A DNA stretch of 64,000 bases. It comes from Pseudomonas sp. Tri1. GTDB lineage: Bacteria; Pseudomonadota; Gammaproteobacteria; Pseudomonadales; Pseudomonadaceae. Position 1 is the stretch's first letter. The number at the start of each line of letters is the position of its first letter. The position numbers and the translations under genes are program-made. This document shows, in pieces, positions 9,085 through 17,338 of the stretch. The stretch is taken from contig NZ_CP072913.1 in NCBI RefSeq assembly GCF_017968885.1, positions 496,001 to 560,000 on the forward strand. The letters are read 5' to 3'. Under the pieces are notes generated by a model. That model was given only the letters and a program-made list of their open reading frames with translations, ran no database searches and was not told the origin of the DNA.

Positions 9085-9103
9085 CTGGAGTGCAGCGGTG
9101 CGG

Positions 9104-10783
9104 TTAGTCATCGGCCACCCCCAACACAATTCGCCCACTGGAACAGGCCGCCGTGTCATTGCGATAGGCGAAATACAGCTTGCCGCGCTCACGGTCGAAG
9201 CGCAGGTGCAGTTGGATTTCATCGCCGGGGCGAACCAGTTGCTGGAACTTCAGCACTTCCATACCGACGAACCGGGGCGGCAAGTCCAGCAGTTGTCGGC
9301 CCAGGCTCATGGCCCAATCGACTTGCACCACGCCGGGCAGCACCGGTGCGGTGGGGAAATGGCCGCTGAAGTACGCCAGGTCAGGCGGAACGACCAGTTG
9401 CAAGCTCCATTCACCGTTGGTTTCGACTTGGTCCAGCACTTCGGGGGCCTTGGGACGCGGCGACATCAGCAGGGCTTCGACTTCGGCCTGGGGCAACTTG
9501 CCCTGGGCGTTGAGCGGTAACTGCCGCAGCCAGCGCCAGCGTCGAGGCAGGGCGAGGGTTTCGCAATGCTCGCTCAGGTGCTTGCGCAGGCCTTCGGTAA
9601 CGGCGCGCCGGCCCAGGTTGCGCAAGGCGTGCAAGCCGTTTTCGCTCAGCACCAGCAGTGCGCCAAGGGAGGCGCGCTTCTCCTGCACTACCCCCAGCCG
9701 CGCTTCGCTGACCCAGTCATGAGCCACCAGCGCCTGTTCCAACATCGGCAGGGAAATGCGTTTTTCTTCGAGCTTGACGATACGGTCCAAGCGTCCGAGT
9801 AACTCGAAACGTCCGTCCGCGGCGATTCGCGCTGCGTCGGCGGTGTGTTCCACATGGCCGGCCGGCAAGTAAGGTGAAGCGATCAGCAAGGCACCGTCGC
9901 GGTCCTGGCTCAACTCGACACCGGTAAACGGTTGCCACGGTTCGGTGCCTTGGCGCCAGGCAATGCCGCCGGTTTCCGAACTGCCGAAAATCTCCGTCGG
10001 CCATTGCCCCAAGCGCTGTTGCAGGCTTTGGGCGGCCTCGGCCGGCAAGGCGCCACCGGAGGAAAACACCCGGCGCACGCTGCTCAAGGCCGGCCAATCG
10101 AGGTTGTCGCCCATGCGCTTGAGCAGCGCCGGGCTGGCGACCCAGGCGAAGGCCGGGTACTCGCGGCTGGCGCGCTGCAGGTCCTCCGGGAAGGCCAACT
10201 GCCGCCGCACGAACGCCCGCCCGGCGCACAGTGGCCACAGCACTCGGAACAGCAGGCCGTAGATGTGCTGGGTGGCGACGCTGCCGATCATGCAGGCCGG
10301 GCCCAGGTCGGCGCCCCACAACTGCTCCAAGGCGTGGACTTCGTTACTCAACTGGCGCAGGTTTTTCTCGATGCGCTTGGGCTCGCCGCTGGAGCCGGAG
10401 GTGCACAGGCTCAGCCAGCAGTGGTCGAGGTCCAGTTCGGCGGCGTCCAGTGGGGCCAGGCGCAAGTCGCCAGGCTGAGTGTCTGCGGGCTGGTCGGTCA
10501 GCCACAGGTCGACCTCCGCCGACCAGCGCTGGCGGGTTTGCGCTTGCAAATCGGCCGGCAGTAGCACACTGGCCCCGGCGCGCCAGGCGCCCAGCAGGGC
10601 TGCGGCCAACTCGGCCGCGTCTTCCAGGTGCACGGCCACCCGCCGTACGCCCCGGGCTTGCAGGCCGGCGGCCAGGCGCAACGCATCGTCGCACAACTGC
10701 GAATGGTCCAGCGCCGGATCGACGGTAATAGCGCGCTCCGGCTCAGCCCCGAGCAACATCTGCTCAAGTGTTATCCAATTCAT
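9104..10783 (-). CDS. fused AMP-dependent acyl ligase and ApeI-like dehydratase, aryl polyene operon
   Basis: A 559-residue two-domain protein. Residues 1 to about 440 form an ANL adenylating enzyme: the P-loop TSGSSGEPK is at 128-136, [12 protein letters not shown] is the A5-type motif, and [14 protein letters not shown] is the hinge region. Residues from about 450 to the end form a hotdog domain with [19 protein letters not shown], the pattern of 3-hydroxyacyl-ACP dehydratases. In the studied Xenorhabdus pathway I recall these as separate proteins (ApeH activates the aryl acid onto ACP, ApeI is a dehydratase-like protein); here they are one polypeptide. The start at 10783 has AAGAGG upstream and an ATGA overlap with the membrane protein. 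Confidence 0.88.
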   Translation of the reverse strand: MNWITLEQMLLGAEPERAITVDPALDHSQLCDDALRLAAGLQARGVRRVAVHLEDAAELAAALLGAWRAGASVLLPADLQAQTRQRWSAEVDLWLTDQPADTQPGDLRLAPLDAAELDLDHCWLSLCTSGSSGEPKRIEKNLRQLSNEVHALEQLWGADLGPACMIGSVATQHIYGLLFRVLWPLCAGRAFVRRQLAFPEDLQRASREYPAFAWVASPALLKRMGDNLDWPALSSVRRVFSSGGALPAEAAQSLQQRLGQWPTEIFGSSETGGIAWRQGTEPWQPFTGVELSQDRDGALLIASPYLPAGHVEHTADAARIAADGRFELLGRLDRIVKLEEKRISLPMLEQALVAHDWVSEARLGVVQEKRASLGALLVLSENGLHALRNLGRRAVTEGLRKHLSEHCETLALPRRWRWLRQLPLNAQGKLPQAEVEALLMSPRPKAPEVLDQVETNGEWSLQLVVPPDLAYFSGHFPTAPVLPGVVQVDWAMSLGRQLLDLPPRFVGMEVLKFQQLVRPGDEIQLHLRFDRERGKLYFAYRNDTAACSSGRIVLGVADD

Positions 10784-11325
10784 GGGCGGCCTCTTACCCG
10801 TTGTCGTATGAGCCATTCAATGGCAAACAGCAGCCCCATCAATCCGTAGGAAATCAGGCCGGTGTACAACATCCACCAGCTCAGCGGCGCCCACAGGGTC
10901 AGGGCGGCGGCGAGCAAACCGTTACACAGGAAAAACACACTCCAGGCCACTGTGACCTGGCGGGTGTACACCACCGCCTTGGCCGGCAGCTGCGGTTCGC
11001 GCAGGCGGGCCAGGCGTTCGATCATCGGCGGGCCATACTTCAGGCTCAGGACGAACAGCCCGAGCATGAAGGCGCTGATCAGCACCGGATACCAGCGCAG
11101 CAGGAGCGGGCTGTCGAACAGCGCCAGCAGCAGGCAAAACACGATGGCCGTGGCCGCCATCCAGCGGCTGCCGGGCCCGCCCTTGCCGAGCAATGCCCGG
11201 GCCAGCCACAGGCTACCCAGTAGCAGGCCGAACTGCCACGGGGCGAAATGCTCCATGCCGAAATACACCGCAAAGGGGTACAGCAGGCCCGCCAGCAGCA
11301 GGCCCAGGCCAATCAGCCGGCTCAT
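10780..11325 (-). CDS. COG4648-type small integral membrane protein, aryl polyene operon
   Basis: A 181-residue hydrophobic protein with about five or six predicted membrane segments (for example LIGLGLLLAGLLYPFAVYFG, AATAIVFCLLLALF, YPVLISAFMLGLFVLS, VAWSVFFLCNGLLAAAL). It matches the uncharacterised membrane protein found in aryl polyene clusters between the acyl carrier proteins and the ligase. No catalytic motif is visible and its role is unknown. It overlaps both neighbours by ATGA. Confidence 0.82.
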   Translation of the reverse strand: MSRLIGLGLLLAGLLYPFAVYFGMEHFAPWQFGLLLGSLWLARALLGKGGPGSRWMAATAIVFCLLLALFDSPLLLRWYPVLISAFMLGLFVLSLKYGPPMIERLARLREPQLPAKAVVYTRQVTVAWSVFFLCNGLLAAALTLWAPLSWWMLYTGLISYGLMGLLFAIEWLIRQRVRGRP

Positions 11326-11576
11326 GCGGCCGGTTGGACCAGTCGATAGACCGCCTCGACCACGTCATTGACGGTACGCACTGACTTGAATTCTTCAGCG
11401 GCGATTTTCTTGCCGGTCTGACGCTTGATGTGGTCGATCAGGTCGACCGCGTCGATGCTGTCGATTTCCAGGTCCTGGTACAGGTTCGATTCCAGCGTTA
11501 CGCGTTCAGGGGCCAGTTCGAAAAGCTCGACCAGAGCATCGCGCAGGGTATTGAAAATGTCGTCACGAGTTTGCAT
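11322..11576 (-). CDS. acyl carrier protein, aryl polyene operon
   Basis: An 84-residue acidic ACP. The phosphopantetheine attachment serine is in LEIDSIDAVDLIDHI (Ser40). It should carry the growing polyene chain or the aryl starter. A second, different ACP gene lies 9 bases upstream, matching the two-ACP arrangement of aryl polyene pathways (ApeE/ApeF type). Confidence 0.92.
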   Translation of the reverse strand: MQTRDDIFNTLRDALVELFELAPERVTLESNLYQDLEIDSIDAVDLIDHIKRQTGKKIAAEEFKSVRTVNDVVEAVYRLVQPAA

Positions 11577-11585
11577 GGTCCGGTC

Positions 11586-11864
11586 TCAGGGGCGTTTTGC
11601 AGTGACGAAGGCCGCAAGGCTTGCCACATTGCTGAAATGGTTACGGGTGTCCTTGGCGTCGGCATCTATCTTGATGCCGTACTCCTTCTGGATGGCCAGG
11701 CCTAGCTCCAGGGCATCCACCGAGTCCAGGCCCAGGCCTTCGCCGAACAGGGTCTGGTGGTCGCCGATGTCGTCGATGTCGATGTCCTCCAGGCCTAGGG
11801 CATCGATGATCAACTGTTTGATATCGATGATCAGCTGTTTGGTGTCACGGTGCAGATCGCTCAT
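11586..11864 (-). CDS. acyl carrier protein with a duplicated heptapeptide, aryl polyene operon
   Basis: A 92-residue ACP with the phosphopantetheine site LGLDSVDALELGLAI. The start at MSDLHRD is supported by AAGGAG nine bases upstream and lies inside the end of the PlsC gene. Its first helix carries a 7-residue tandem repeat, KQLIIDI-KQLIIDA, encoded by two 19-base copies 21 bases apart that differ at one base (11802-11820 and 11823-11841). A normal ACP helix 1 has only one such segment, so this looks like an in-frame duplication. Confidence 0.9.
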   Translation of the reverse strand: MSDLHRDTKQLIIDIKQLIIDALGLEDIDIDDIGDHQTLFGEGLGLDSVDALELGLAIQKEYGIKIDADAKDTRNHFSNVASLAAFVTAKRP

Positions 11865-12654
11865 CTTCGGCGAGCTCCTTGATGAAATAGTGATGCAAAA
11901 AATCGTTGAGCCGGCGCGAAGCCTGAGGTGGCGGGCCGAGCGCGGCAAAGGCCTGTGGATCTATATCGGCCCCCACATGAAAACTGAAGTGCACGCGGCG
12001 ATGGGGGATGCGATACCAGGGTTCGGCCTTGGTCAGGGTGGTGGGGCAGACCTTGATGGTGACGGGGGTGAGGATTTTCGCACCGCGCAGGGCAATGGCC
12101 GCCGCGCCCCGATGAAAGGCTGGTGCATGGCCGGGTTGGGTGCGCGTACCTTCGGGAAACACGATCAGGCTCTGGCCGTCTTGCAGGGCATCGCTGGCGG
12201 CATCGAGCATGTCCATGCTGCCGTCGTTGCTGATGTATTGGGTCGAGCGCAGCGGCCCGCGGGTAAAGGGGTTGTCCCACAGGCTTTGCTTGACCACACA
12301 GTTGGCGTCGGGCACCAGCCCGATCAGGAACACCACGTCGATCAGCGACGGGTGGTTGGCGATGATCATCTGCCCGGGGCGGCCGAGTTTTTCGGCACCG
12401 TCGATCTGATAGGTGAGCACACCGGTGCGGGCCATGAACCGGATAAAAAACCAGAACAGCCGTCCGACCGTACGACGGGCCCGTTGTCGATGGGCTTGGG
12501 CATCGCCGGGCAGCCAGGCCAGCAACGGAAACACCAGCAAGCGCAGGCACAGCCCGCCGAGCCCGAACAGGGCAAAGCTTGCGGCGGTCGCGAACAGGCG
12601 CCAGTAATAGGCGTCGCGATGTTTACCGGTCATCGGCTGCGTTGCCAGGTCCAT
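11845..12654 (-). CDS. PlsC-type 1-acyl-glycerol-3-phosphate acyltransferase, aryl polyene operon
   Basis: A 269-residue membrane-associated acyltransferase with an N-terminal hydrophobic hairpin (ATAASFALFGLGGLCLRLLVF). The LPLAT motif NHPSLID (HxxxxD) is near residue 100 and the glycerol-binding block VFPEGTRT near residue 165. It may acylate the glycerolipid or sugar that bears the polyene. Two starts are possible: ATG at 12654 (GGAAG eight bases upstream) or ATG at 12633, which makes an ATGA overlap with the ketosynthase-like gene. Confidence 0.88.
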   Translation of the reverse strand: MDLATQPMTGKHRDAYYWRLFATAASFALFGLGGLCLRLLVFPLLAWLPGDAQAHRQRARRTVGRLFWFFIRFMARTGVLTYQIDGAEKLGRPGQMIIANHPSLIDVVFLIGLVPDANCVVKQSLWDNPFTRGPLRSTQYISNDGSMDMLDAASDALQDGQSLIVFPEGTRTQPGHAPAFHRGAAAIALRGAKILTPVTIKVCPTTLTKAEPWYRIPHRRVHFSFHVGADIDPQAFAALGPPPQASRRLNDFLHHYFIKELAEDERSAP

Positions 12655-13358
12655 ACACGATTCTTCCAGGCATGTTGGCAGGTGGTTGCGTTGTCCAGCA
12701 GCGTACGCAACAGATCCAGGGCATGGGGCCAGTCGCTACCAGGCATTTGGCCAGCCGCCGCGCACAGGTCCAATTGCCAGTCATTGCCCGGGGTCAGCAG
12801 CAGGCCCACCGCATAGGGAAAGGGGACATCGTTGACCCAGGGGGCATACACGTGTGGTGGTTGTTCTTCGGTGATCACCAGCAGCACGGCCGGTGCGCCT
12901 TCGCTCAACAGTGCGGCAGCTTCCAGCACGCCGTGCTCCAGCCCGTCGCCAGTGGCGGCCAGGGCGGTCATCTCGCTGGTTTCGCCGCGCATGATCGACC
13001 ATAGGCCGATTACCGCGTTATGCACCGACAGGCTGAATTGGGTAGGCGACAAGGGTTGGTCGGCCGCCAGGTCCTTGAGAATCTCGAAAGTGCGCGGGGT
13101 TTCGCCATGGCGGGAAATAAAGACCAACGGTAGGTCTGGCAGGCCCTCGGCCAGTGGCCAGCCAACACTGAAGGCCATCCGCGCCAGGCGGCTGAGGCGT
13201 CGGCGTTGCATGGCCGGCAGAAACGATACGTCAGGGGCGGCATCGCTGAGCGGCAACACGACCGGCTGTCGGCTCCAGGCCTGCCAGTCGTCCACGCTTT
13301 CGAGCCCAGGGGCCCACGCGCGCCATTGGGCGATATTGAAATTGATCACAAAATTCAT
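12630..13358 (-). CDS. beta-ketoacyl synthase-like N-terminal-domain protein, first gene of the operon
   Basis: A 242-residue protein of the short ketosynthase-like family (PF13723 type): FNIAQWRAWAPGL opens it and QFSLSVHNAVIGLWSI is the conserved core. It covers only the N-terminal half of a ketosynthase, and I see no canonical active-site cysteine motif, so it is probably a partner or chain-length factor for a full ketosynthase encoded elsewhere (ApeC-like role). The start at 13358 is preceded by AGGGGTGGG. It is first behind the promoter at 13444-13472, with a leader of roughly 80 bases. Confidence 0.85.
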   Translation of the reverse strand: MNFVINFNIAQWRAWAPGLESVDDWQAWSRQPVVLPLSDAAPDVSFLPAMQRRRLSRLARMAFSVGWPLAEGLPDLPLVFISRHGETPRTFEILKDLAADQPLSPTQFSLSVHNAVIGLWSIMRGETSEMTALAATGDGLEHGVLEAAALLSEGAPAVLLVITEEQPPHVYAPWVNDVPFPYAVGLLLTPGNDWQLDLCAAAGQMPGSDWPHALDLLRTLLDNATTCQHAWKNRVWTWQRSR

Positions 13359-13697
13359 CCCACCCCTGCGGGCTTTTATTGTCACGGCTCAGTGGTTTGA
13401 CCCGCGTCCAACCCTGCATGGTCTTGCGACCCAAGTGGCGCGCATTATCCCGGTGCGATTGGCTTGTAGCAAATACTGGTTACATTTTGCCCAACGAAAT
13501 GTACGGCTTGGTCCAGTCGCGAATTATTGTCGCGATCATTGCCGGCCTGTCTGTCGGTTCTTTCTGTCTTTTCCGGGCGAATTGACGCTTCGATTGTTGG
13601 AAAAGCCACTGTTGCCGTAGTCCTTCTACGCAGAAGGTAGCTAAGCGGCATCGCGGCCAACTACACTCGGGAATCTTTGATACACGGAGGTTTTGAC
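13359..13697. other. divergent intergenic region between the aryl polyene operon and parA-like gene
   Basis: 339 bases without a gene. Besides the operon promoter it holds a perfect 6-bp hairpin, CCTTCT-acgc-AGAAGG at 13622-13637, nested inside TGCCG/CGGCA arms (13613-13651), just upstream of the ParA-like gene, and a small dyad CGCGA/TCGCG near 13528-13544. No other features recognised. Confidence 0.5.
13444..13472 (-). promoter_or_regulatory. sigma70-type promoter of the aryl polyene operon
   Basis: On the minus strand, TTGCTA (13472-13467) and GATAAT (13449-13444) are separated by exactly 17 bases, about 85 bases ahead of the first operon gene. The match is five of six for the -10 and four of six for the -35. 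No operator was recognised beside it. Confidence 0.6.
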
Positions 13698-14468
13698 ATG
13701 CGGCGTGTGGTGTTCAATCAGAAAGGTGGCGTGGGCAAATCCAGCATCGCCTGCAATCTGGCGGCGGTCAGCGCCAGCGAGGGGTATCGCACGCTGTTGG
13801 TGGACCTGGATGCCCAGGCCAACTCCACGCAATACCTGACGGGCCTGACCGGCGATGACATTCCCATGGGAATTGCCGACTTCTTCAAGCAAACCCTGTC
13901 ATCCGGGCCCTTTTCGAAAAAGAACAAGGTGGATATCTACGAAACGCCGTTCGACAACCTGCACGTCATTACCGCCACCGCTGAACTGACGGATCTGCAG
14001 CCCAAGCTTGAGGCCAAGCACAAGATCAACAAGCTGCGCAAACTGCTTGAAGAGCTGGAAGAGGATTACGATCGGATCTATCTGGATACCCCGCCAGCGC
14101 TGAATTTCTATGCGGTTTCAGCGTTGATCGCCGCCGACCGGGTGCTGATCCCCTTCGACTGTGACAGCTTCTCCCGACAGGCGCTGTATGGGTTGCTGGC
14201 GGAAATCGAAGAGCTCAAGGACGACCATAACGAAGGCTTGGAAGTCGAAGGCATCGTGGTCAACCAGTTCCAGGCCCGCGCCAGCCTGCCGCAGCAGATC
14301 CTCGACGAATTGATTGCCGAAGGCTTGCCGGTATTGCCGGTGTACCTGAGCAGCTCGGTGCGCATGCGCGAATCCCACCAGGCCAGCCTGCCGTTGATTC
14401 ACCTGGACCCGCGGCACAAGCTGACCCAGCAGTTCGTGGAGTTGCATGGGTTGCTCGAAGGCGCCTGA
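13698..14468 (+). CDS. orphan ParA-family ATPase
   Basis: A 256-residue P-loop ATPase of the ParA/Soj/MinD class: the deviant Walker A motif KGGVGKSS starts at residue 9, the Walker A' block [12 protein letters not shown] lies near residue 38, and [11 protein letters not shown] is Walker B. The chosen ATG has GGAGG seven bases upstream. Chromosomal parA is next to parB near the origin; this gene has no parB or other partner beside it, so it is probably a cargo-positioning or otherwise specialised ParA. It stands alone, with a REPIN directly downstream. Confidence 0.88.
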   Translation: MRRVVFNQKGGVGKSSIACNLAAVSASEGYRTLLVDLDAQANSTQYLTGLTGDDIPMGIADFFKQTLSSGPFSKKNKVDIYETPFDNLHVITATAELTDLQPKLEAKHKINKLRKLLEELEEDYDRIYLDTPPALNFYAVSALIAADRVLIPFDCDSFSRQALYGLLAEIEELKDDHNEGLEVEGIVVNQFQARASLPQQILDELIAEGLPVLPVYLSSSVRMRESHQASLPLIHLDPRHKLTQQFVELHGLLEGA

Positions 14469-14483
14469 TTGATCGGGATCTAC

Positions 14484-14572
14484 TGTGGGAGCGAGCTTGC
14501 TCGCGATTGCGGTCTACCAGTCAATGATGCATCGACTATCAGACTGCTATCGCGAGCAAGCTCGCTCCCACA
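14484..14572. repeat. REPIN (two inverted REPs), left copy beside trxC
   Basis: An 89-base element starting TGTGGGAGCGAGCTTGC and ending with its inverted copy. The sequence between the two REP arms is the same as in the copy at 15075-15163, and the two elements are identical over all 89 bases and in the same orientation. Confidence 0.92.
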
Positions 14573-14585
14573 TGAGTGCTTTGAT

Positions 14586-15008
14586 TCAAATCCCCTGGCT
14601 ACGCAACCAACCCATCAACTGCGGCAACGGCAACGCCCCGCTCTGGCGCGCGACTTCCCGACCGTCCTTGAACAGGATCAGGCTGGGAATCGAGCGGATC
14701 CCCAACTGCGCCGATAACTGTTGATTGGCCTCGCTGTCGAGCTTGGCCATCCGGCATTTGCCCGTCAGTTGCGCGGCGGCCTGTTCGAACACGGGCGCGA
14801 AGGCCTTGCAGGGCCCGCACCAATCGGCCCAGACATCCACCAGCAGCGGCAGGTCGCCCTTGATCTGGCTGGCGTAGTCGCCTTGCTTGAGTTCGAACGG
14901 CTTGTTCAATAGCACCTGGGCCTTGCAGCGCCCGCACTTGGGCTGGTCGCCCAGGCGTTCGGCGGGGATGCGGTTGAGCCCGTTGCAGTGGGGGCAGGGG
15001 ATCAGCAT
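14586..15008 (-). CDS. trxC: thioredoxin 2
   Basis: A 140-residue cytoplasmic thioredoxin. The N-terminal zinc-binding cysteines C5-x2-C8 and C25-x2-C28, followed by the redox site WCGPC at residues 63-67, are diagnostic of TrxC rather than TrxA. The cis-proline is in IRSIPSLILF. TrxC reduces disulfides under oxidative stress; in other bacteria it is OxyR-controlled, but no OxyR site was identified here. The gene stands alone between two identical REPINs. Confidence 0.95.
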   Translation of the reverse strand: MLIPCPHCNGLNRIPAERLGDQPKCGRCKAQVLLNKPFELKQGDYASQIKGDLPLLVDVWADWCGPCKAFAPVFEQAAAQLTGKCRMAKLDSEANQQLSAQLGIRSIPSLILFKDGREVARQSGALPLPQLMGWLRSQGI

Positions 15009-15074
15009 CAGGTCAGTCTCCAGAAAAAATCATCGATATAGATTGAACACTATATAGAAACCACCGCAAAAACC

Positions 15075-15163
15075 TGTGGGAGCGAGCTTGCTCGCGATTG
15101 CGGTCTACCAGTCAATGATGCATCGACTATCAGACTGCTATCGCGAGCAAGCTCGCTCCCACA
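15075..15163. repeat. REPIN, right copy beside trxC
   Basis: Identical over 89 bases to 14484-14572 and in the same orientation, so the pair is a direct repeat bracketing trxC. It ends 8 bases before the stop codon of the convergent-side hydrolase gene. Confidence 0.92.
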
Positions 15164-15170
15164 GGGTCGC

Positions 15171-15797
15171 TTATTTAGCGTTGGTCAGCGTGTTGTAGCT
15201 GGTCATCAGGTTGCGGTAGTCCGGGATGTGGTTGGAGAACAAGGTCGCCAGCCCTTCCACATCGTTGCGCCAGTCGCGGTGCAGTTCGCAAGCCAGGCCG
15301 AACCAGGTCATCAGTTGCGCACCCGAGGAAGACATGCGGTCCCAGGCCGATTGACGGGTCAGCTCGTTGAAGGTACCGGAGGCATCGGTGACCACGAACA
15401 CCTCGAAACCTTCGGCCAGGGCCGACAGGGCCGGGAAGGCCACGCAGACTTCAGTGACGACGCCGGCGATGATCAGCTGCTTCTTGCCGGTGGCCTTGAT
15501 CGCCTTGACGAAATCTTCGTTGTCCCAGGCGTTGATCTGGCCGGGACGGGCGATGTACGGCGCGTCCGGGAACAGGGTCTTGAGTTCTGGCATCAGCGGG
15601 CCGTTGGGGCCGGTTTCGAAGCTGGTGGTGAGGATGGTTGGCAACTTGAAGTATTTGGCCAGGTCGGCCAGGGCCAGCACGTTGTTCTTGAAGCGGTCCG
15701 GGTCGATGTCACGCACCAGGGACAGCAGGCCAGCCTGATGGTCCACCAGCAGAACGGCGGCGTTATCTTTGTCGAGACGGTTGTAGGAAGTAGTCAT
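15171..15797 (-). CDS. ycaC: isochorismatase-family cysteine hydrolase, YcaC-like
   Basis: A 208-residue member of the isochorismatase-like family. AVLLVDHQAGLL contains the catalytic Asp19 and GVVTEVCVAFPAL the nucleophile Cys118, as in E. coli and P. aeruginosa YcaC, whose substrate remains unknown. The length and the motif IARPGQINAWDNEDF agree with YcaC rather than with true isochorismatases. It is transcribed divergently from a LysR-type regulator, which is the usual sign of control by that regulator. Confidence 0.88.
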   Translation of the reverse strand: MTTSYNRLDKDNAAVLLVDHQAGLLSLVRDIDPDRFKNNVLALADLAKYFKLPTILTTSFETGPNGPLMPELKTLFPDAPYIARPGQINAWDNEDFVKAIKATGKKQLIIAGVVTEVCVAFPALSALAEGFEVFVVTDASGTFNELTRQSAWDRMSSSGAQLMTWFGLACELHRDWRNDVEGLATLFSNHIPDYRNLMTSYNTLTNAK

Positions 15798-16004
15798 GGC
15801 GTAGCCCTCATTAAGTTTTGGTTGCCGAAGATTTCGGCGTGGTTAAGGTTTTTAATGTCGGTGTAGCGATTGATCGGTGACTCATCCGGTCGAAGCGCTC
15901 CGGCGTCAATCCGTGTTGCGTTTCGATGGGTGTAGATTAAAACTGGCACCTTTGATGCGCTAGACTGCGAAAATCAGCCTTAGCGTTCTATTTGGAGAAC
16001 GATC
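15798..16004. promoter_or_regulatory. divergent promoter region between ycaC-like gene and LysR regulator
   Basis: 207 bases between two divergent genes, where a LysR-type regulator would be expected to bind (T-N11-A dyads). I did not identify one dyad with confidence. Confidence 0.4.
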
Positions 16005-16910
16005 ATCGAAGACCTCAACACGCTTTACTACTTCACCCAGGTGGTCGAGCACGGCGGTTTCGCCGCTGCCGGCCGGGCGCTGGACATGCCCAAGTCGAAG
16101 CTCAGCCGGCGGATCGCCCAACTGGAAGAGCGCCTTGGGGTGCGGTTGATCCATCGCACCAGTCGTCATTGCTCGTTGACGGAGATCGGCCAGGCCTACT
16201 ACCAGCGCTGCCTGGCGATGCGGGTCGAGGCTGAGAGCGCGGCCGAAGTGATCGAACGCAACCGCTCCGAACCCCAGGGGCTGGTGCGCATCAGTTGCCC
16301 GACAGCGTTGCTCAACAGCTGGGTCGGGCCGATGCTGACCCGCTACATGCTCAAGTTCCCGCGGGTGGAGTTGTTCATCGAGAGCACCAACCGCCGGGTC
16401 GACCTGATCCATGAGGGTTTCGATATCGCGTTGCGGGTGCGCTTTCCGCCACTGGAAAACACCGACATGGTCATGAAAGTCCTGGGCAACAGCACCCAAT
16501 GCCTGGTGGGCAGCCCGGTTTACCGCGAGCGCTTGTCTTCACCCGCCTCCCCGGCGGACCTCAACGGTTTGCCGAGCGTGCACTGGGGCGCGGCGCAGCG
16601 CGAATATCAGTGGGAATTGTTCGGCCCGGACGGCACCCGCGCGCTGATCCGCCATGAACCGCGCATGGTCACCGATGACCTGCTGGCCCTGCGTCACGCC
16701 GTGCTGGCGGGCATCGGTATCGCCCACCTGCCCGCGGTGGTGGTGCGCGAAGACCTGGCCGCTGGGCGGCTGGTGGAACTGGTACCGGGCTGGACGCCCA
16801 AGTGCGGGATCGTCCATGCGATCTTCGCCTCGCGGCGCGGGTTGCTGCCGTCGGTGCGCACGTTGATTGATTTTCTGGCCGAGGAGTTCAGCCAGAGTGA
16901 TATGGCGTAG
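16005..16910 (+). CDS. LysR-family transcriptional regulator with an apparent ATC start
   Basis: A 301-residue LysR regulator: the winged helix-turn-helix includes FAAAGRALDMPKSKLSRRIAQLE, and the substrate-binding domain starts near residue 90. The family nearly always starts with a short M-(E/D)-D/N-L helix; here the codon at that place is ATC (16005-16007), seven bases after GGAG. The only in-frame conventional start downstream is GTG at 16041, which would delete the first helix of the DNA-binding domain; no ATG, GTG or TTG lies between the upstream stop (15981) and 16005. It probably regulates the divergent ycaC-like gene. Confidence 0.85.
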   Translation: MEDLNTLYYFTQVVEHGGFAAAGRALDMPKSKLSRRIAQLEERLGVRLIHRTSRHCSLTEIGQAYYQRCLAMRVEAESAAEVIERNRSEPQGLVRISCPTALLNSWVGPMLTRYMLKFPRVELFIESTNRRVDLIHEGFDIALRVRFPPLENTDMVMKVLGNSTQCLVGSPVYRERLSSPASPADLNGLPSVHWGAAQREYQWELFGPDGTRALIRHEPRMVTDDLLALRHAVLAGIGIAHLPAVVVREDLAAGRLVELVPGWTPKCGIVHAIFASRRGLLPSVRTLIDFLAEEFSQSDMA

Positions 16911-16984
16911 CGTGGAGGCAGCTATGCCAGCGTATTTCCTTTGTGTGGGCTTGCTTGCGATGGTGGCCTGATAGTTGGTCGGGG

Positions 16985-17330
16985 GGACCGGGTACATATC
17001 CATTTCTGCGGTAACGGCCACTTAGGGTTCCGCCCTGACGGCGGCTCACTTTTGAGAAGCGCAAAAGTAAGCAAAACGCTTTTGCCCCACCACTCGGCAC
17101 CTCGCCTAGGCTCGGTGTGCCCTCACTCCGGCATTGCTCCGTGGGCCCGCCGCGAAGGGCCATCCATGGCCCAGCGCGGCTATCCCGGCATCCATGCCGG
17201 GATGCCCACTCCACAATGCCTGCGTTCGGCCATCGTGGTTAACGGGGCGCCAAAATCTACGTCCAACGCGAGGCGGCCTGACAGCCGGCCTGGTTCTTGC
17301 GGGCGGTGTACACCAATCAGAGCTGTTTGA
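16985..17330. repeat. long non-coding repeated segment typical of Pseudomonas intergenic regions
   Basis: This part of the 608-base gap between the LysR gene and the small protein at 17519 is compositionally even and opens weak frames on both strands with no ribosome site. The string GGTTCCGCCCTGACGGCGGC followed by AAAACGCTTTTGCCCCACC resembles a dispersed repeat I recall from many Pseudomonas genomes, where it is often misannotated as short proteins. It contains a hairpin, GGCATCCATGCCGGGATGCC region near 17187-17204. Recognition is from memory. Confidence 0.5.
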
Positions 17331-17338
17331 GCTGGACC

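Noticed and set aside
14484..15163. CRISPR-like spaced repeats
   Set aside because: Only two copies with a gene between them, each an internal inverted repeat; these are REPINs.
16941..17330. Short proteins on both strands in the segment after the LysR gene
   Set aside because: No ribosome sites, no domains, and both strands open equally; better explained as a dispersed non-coding repeat.
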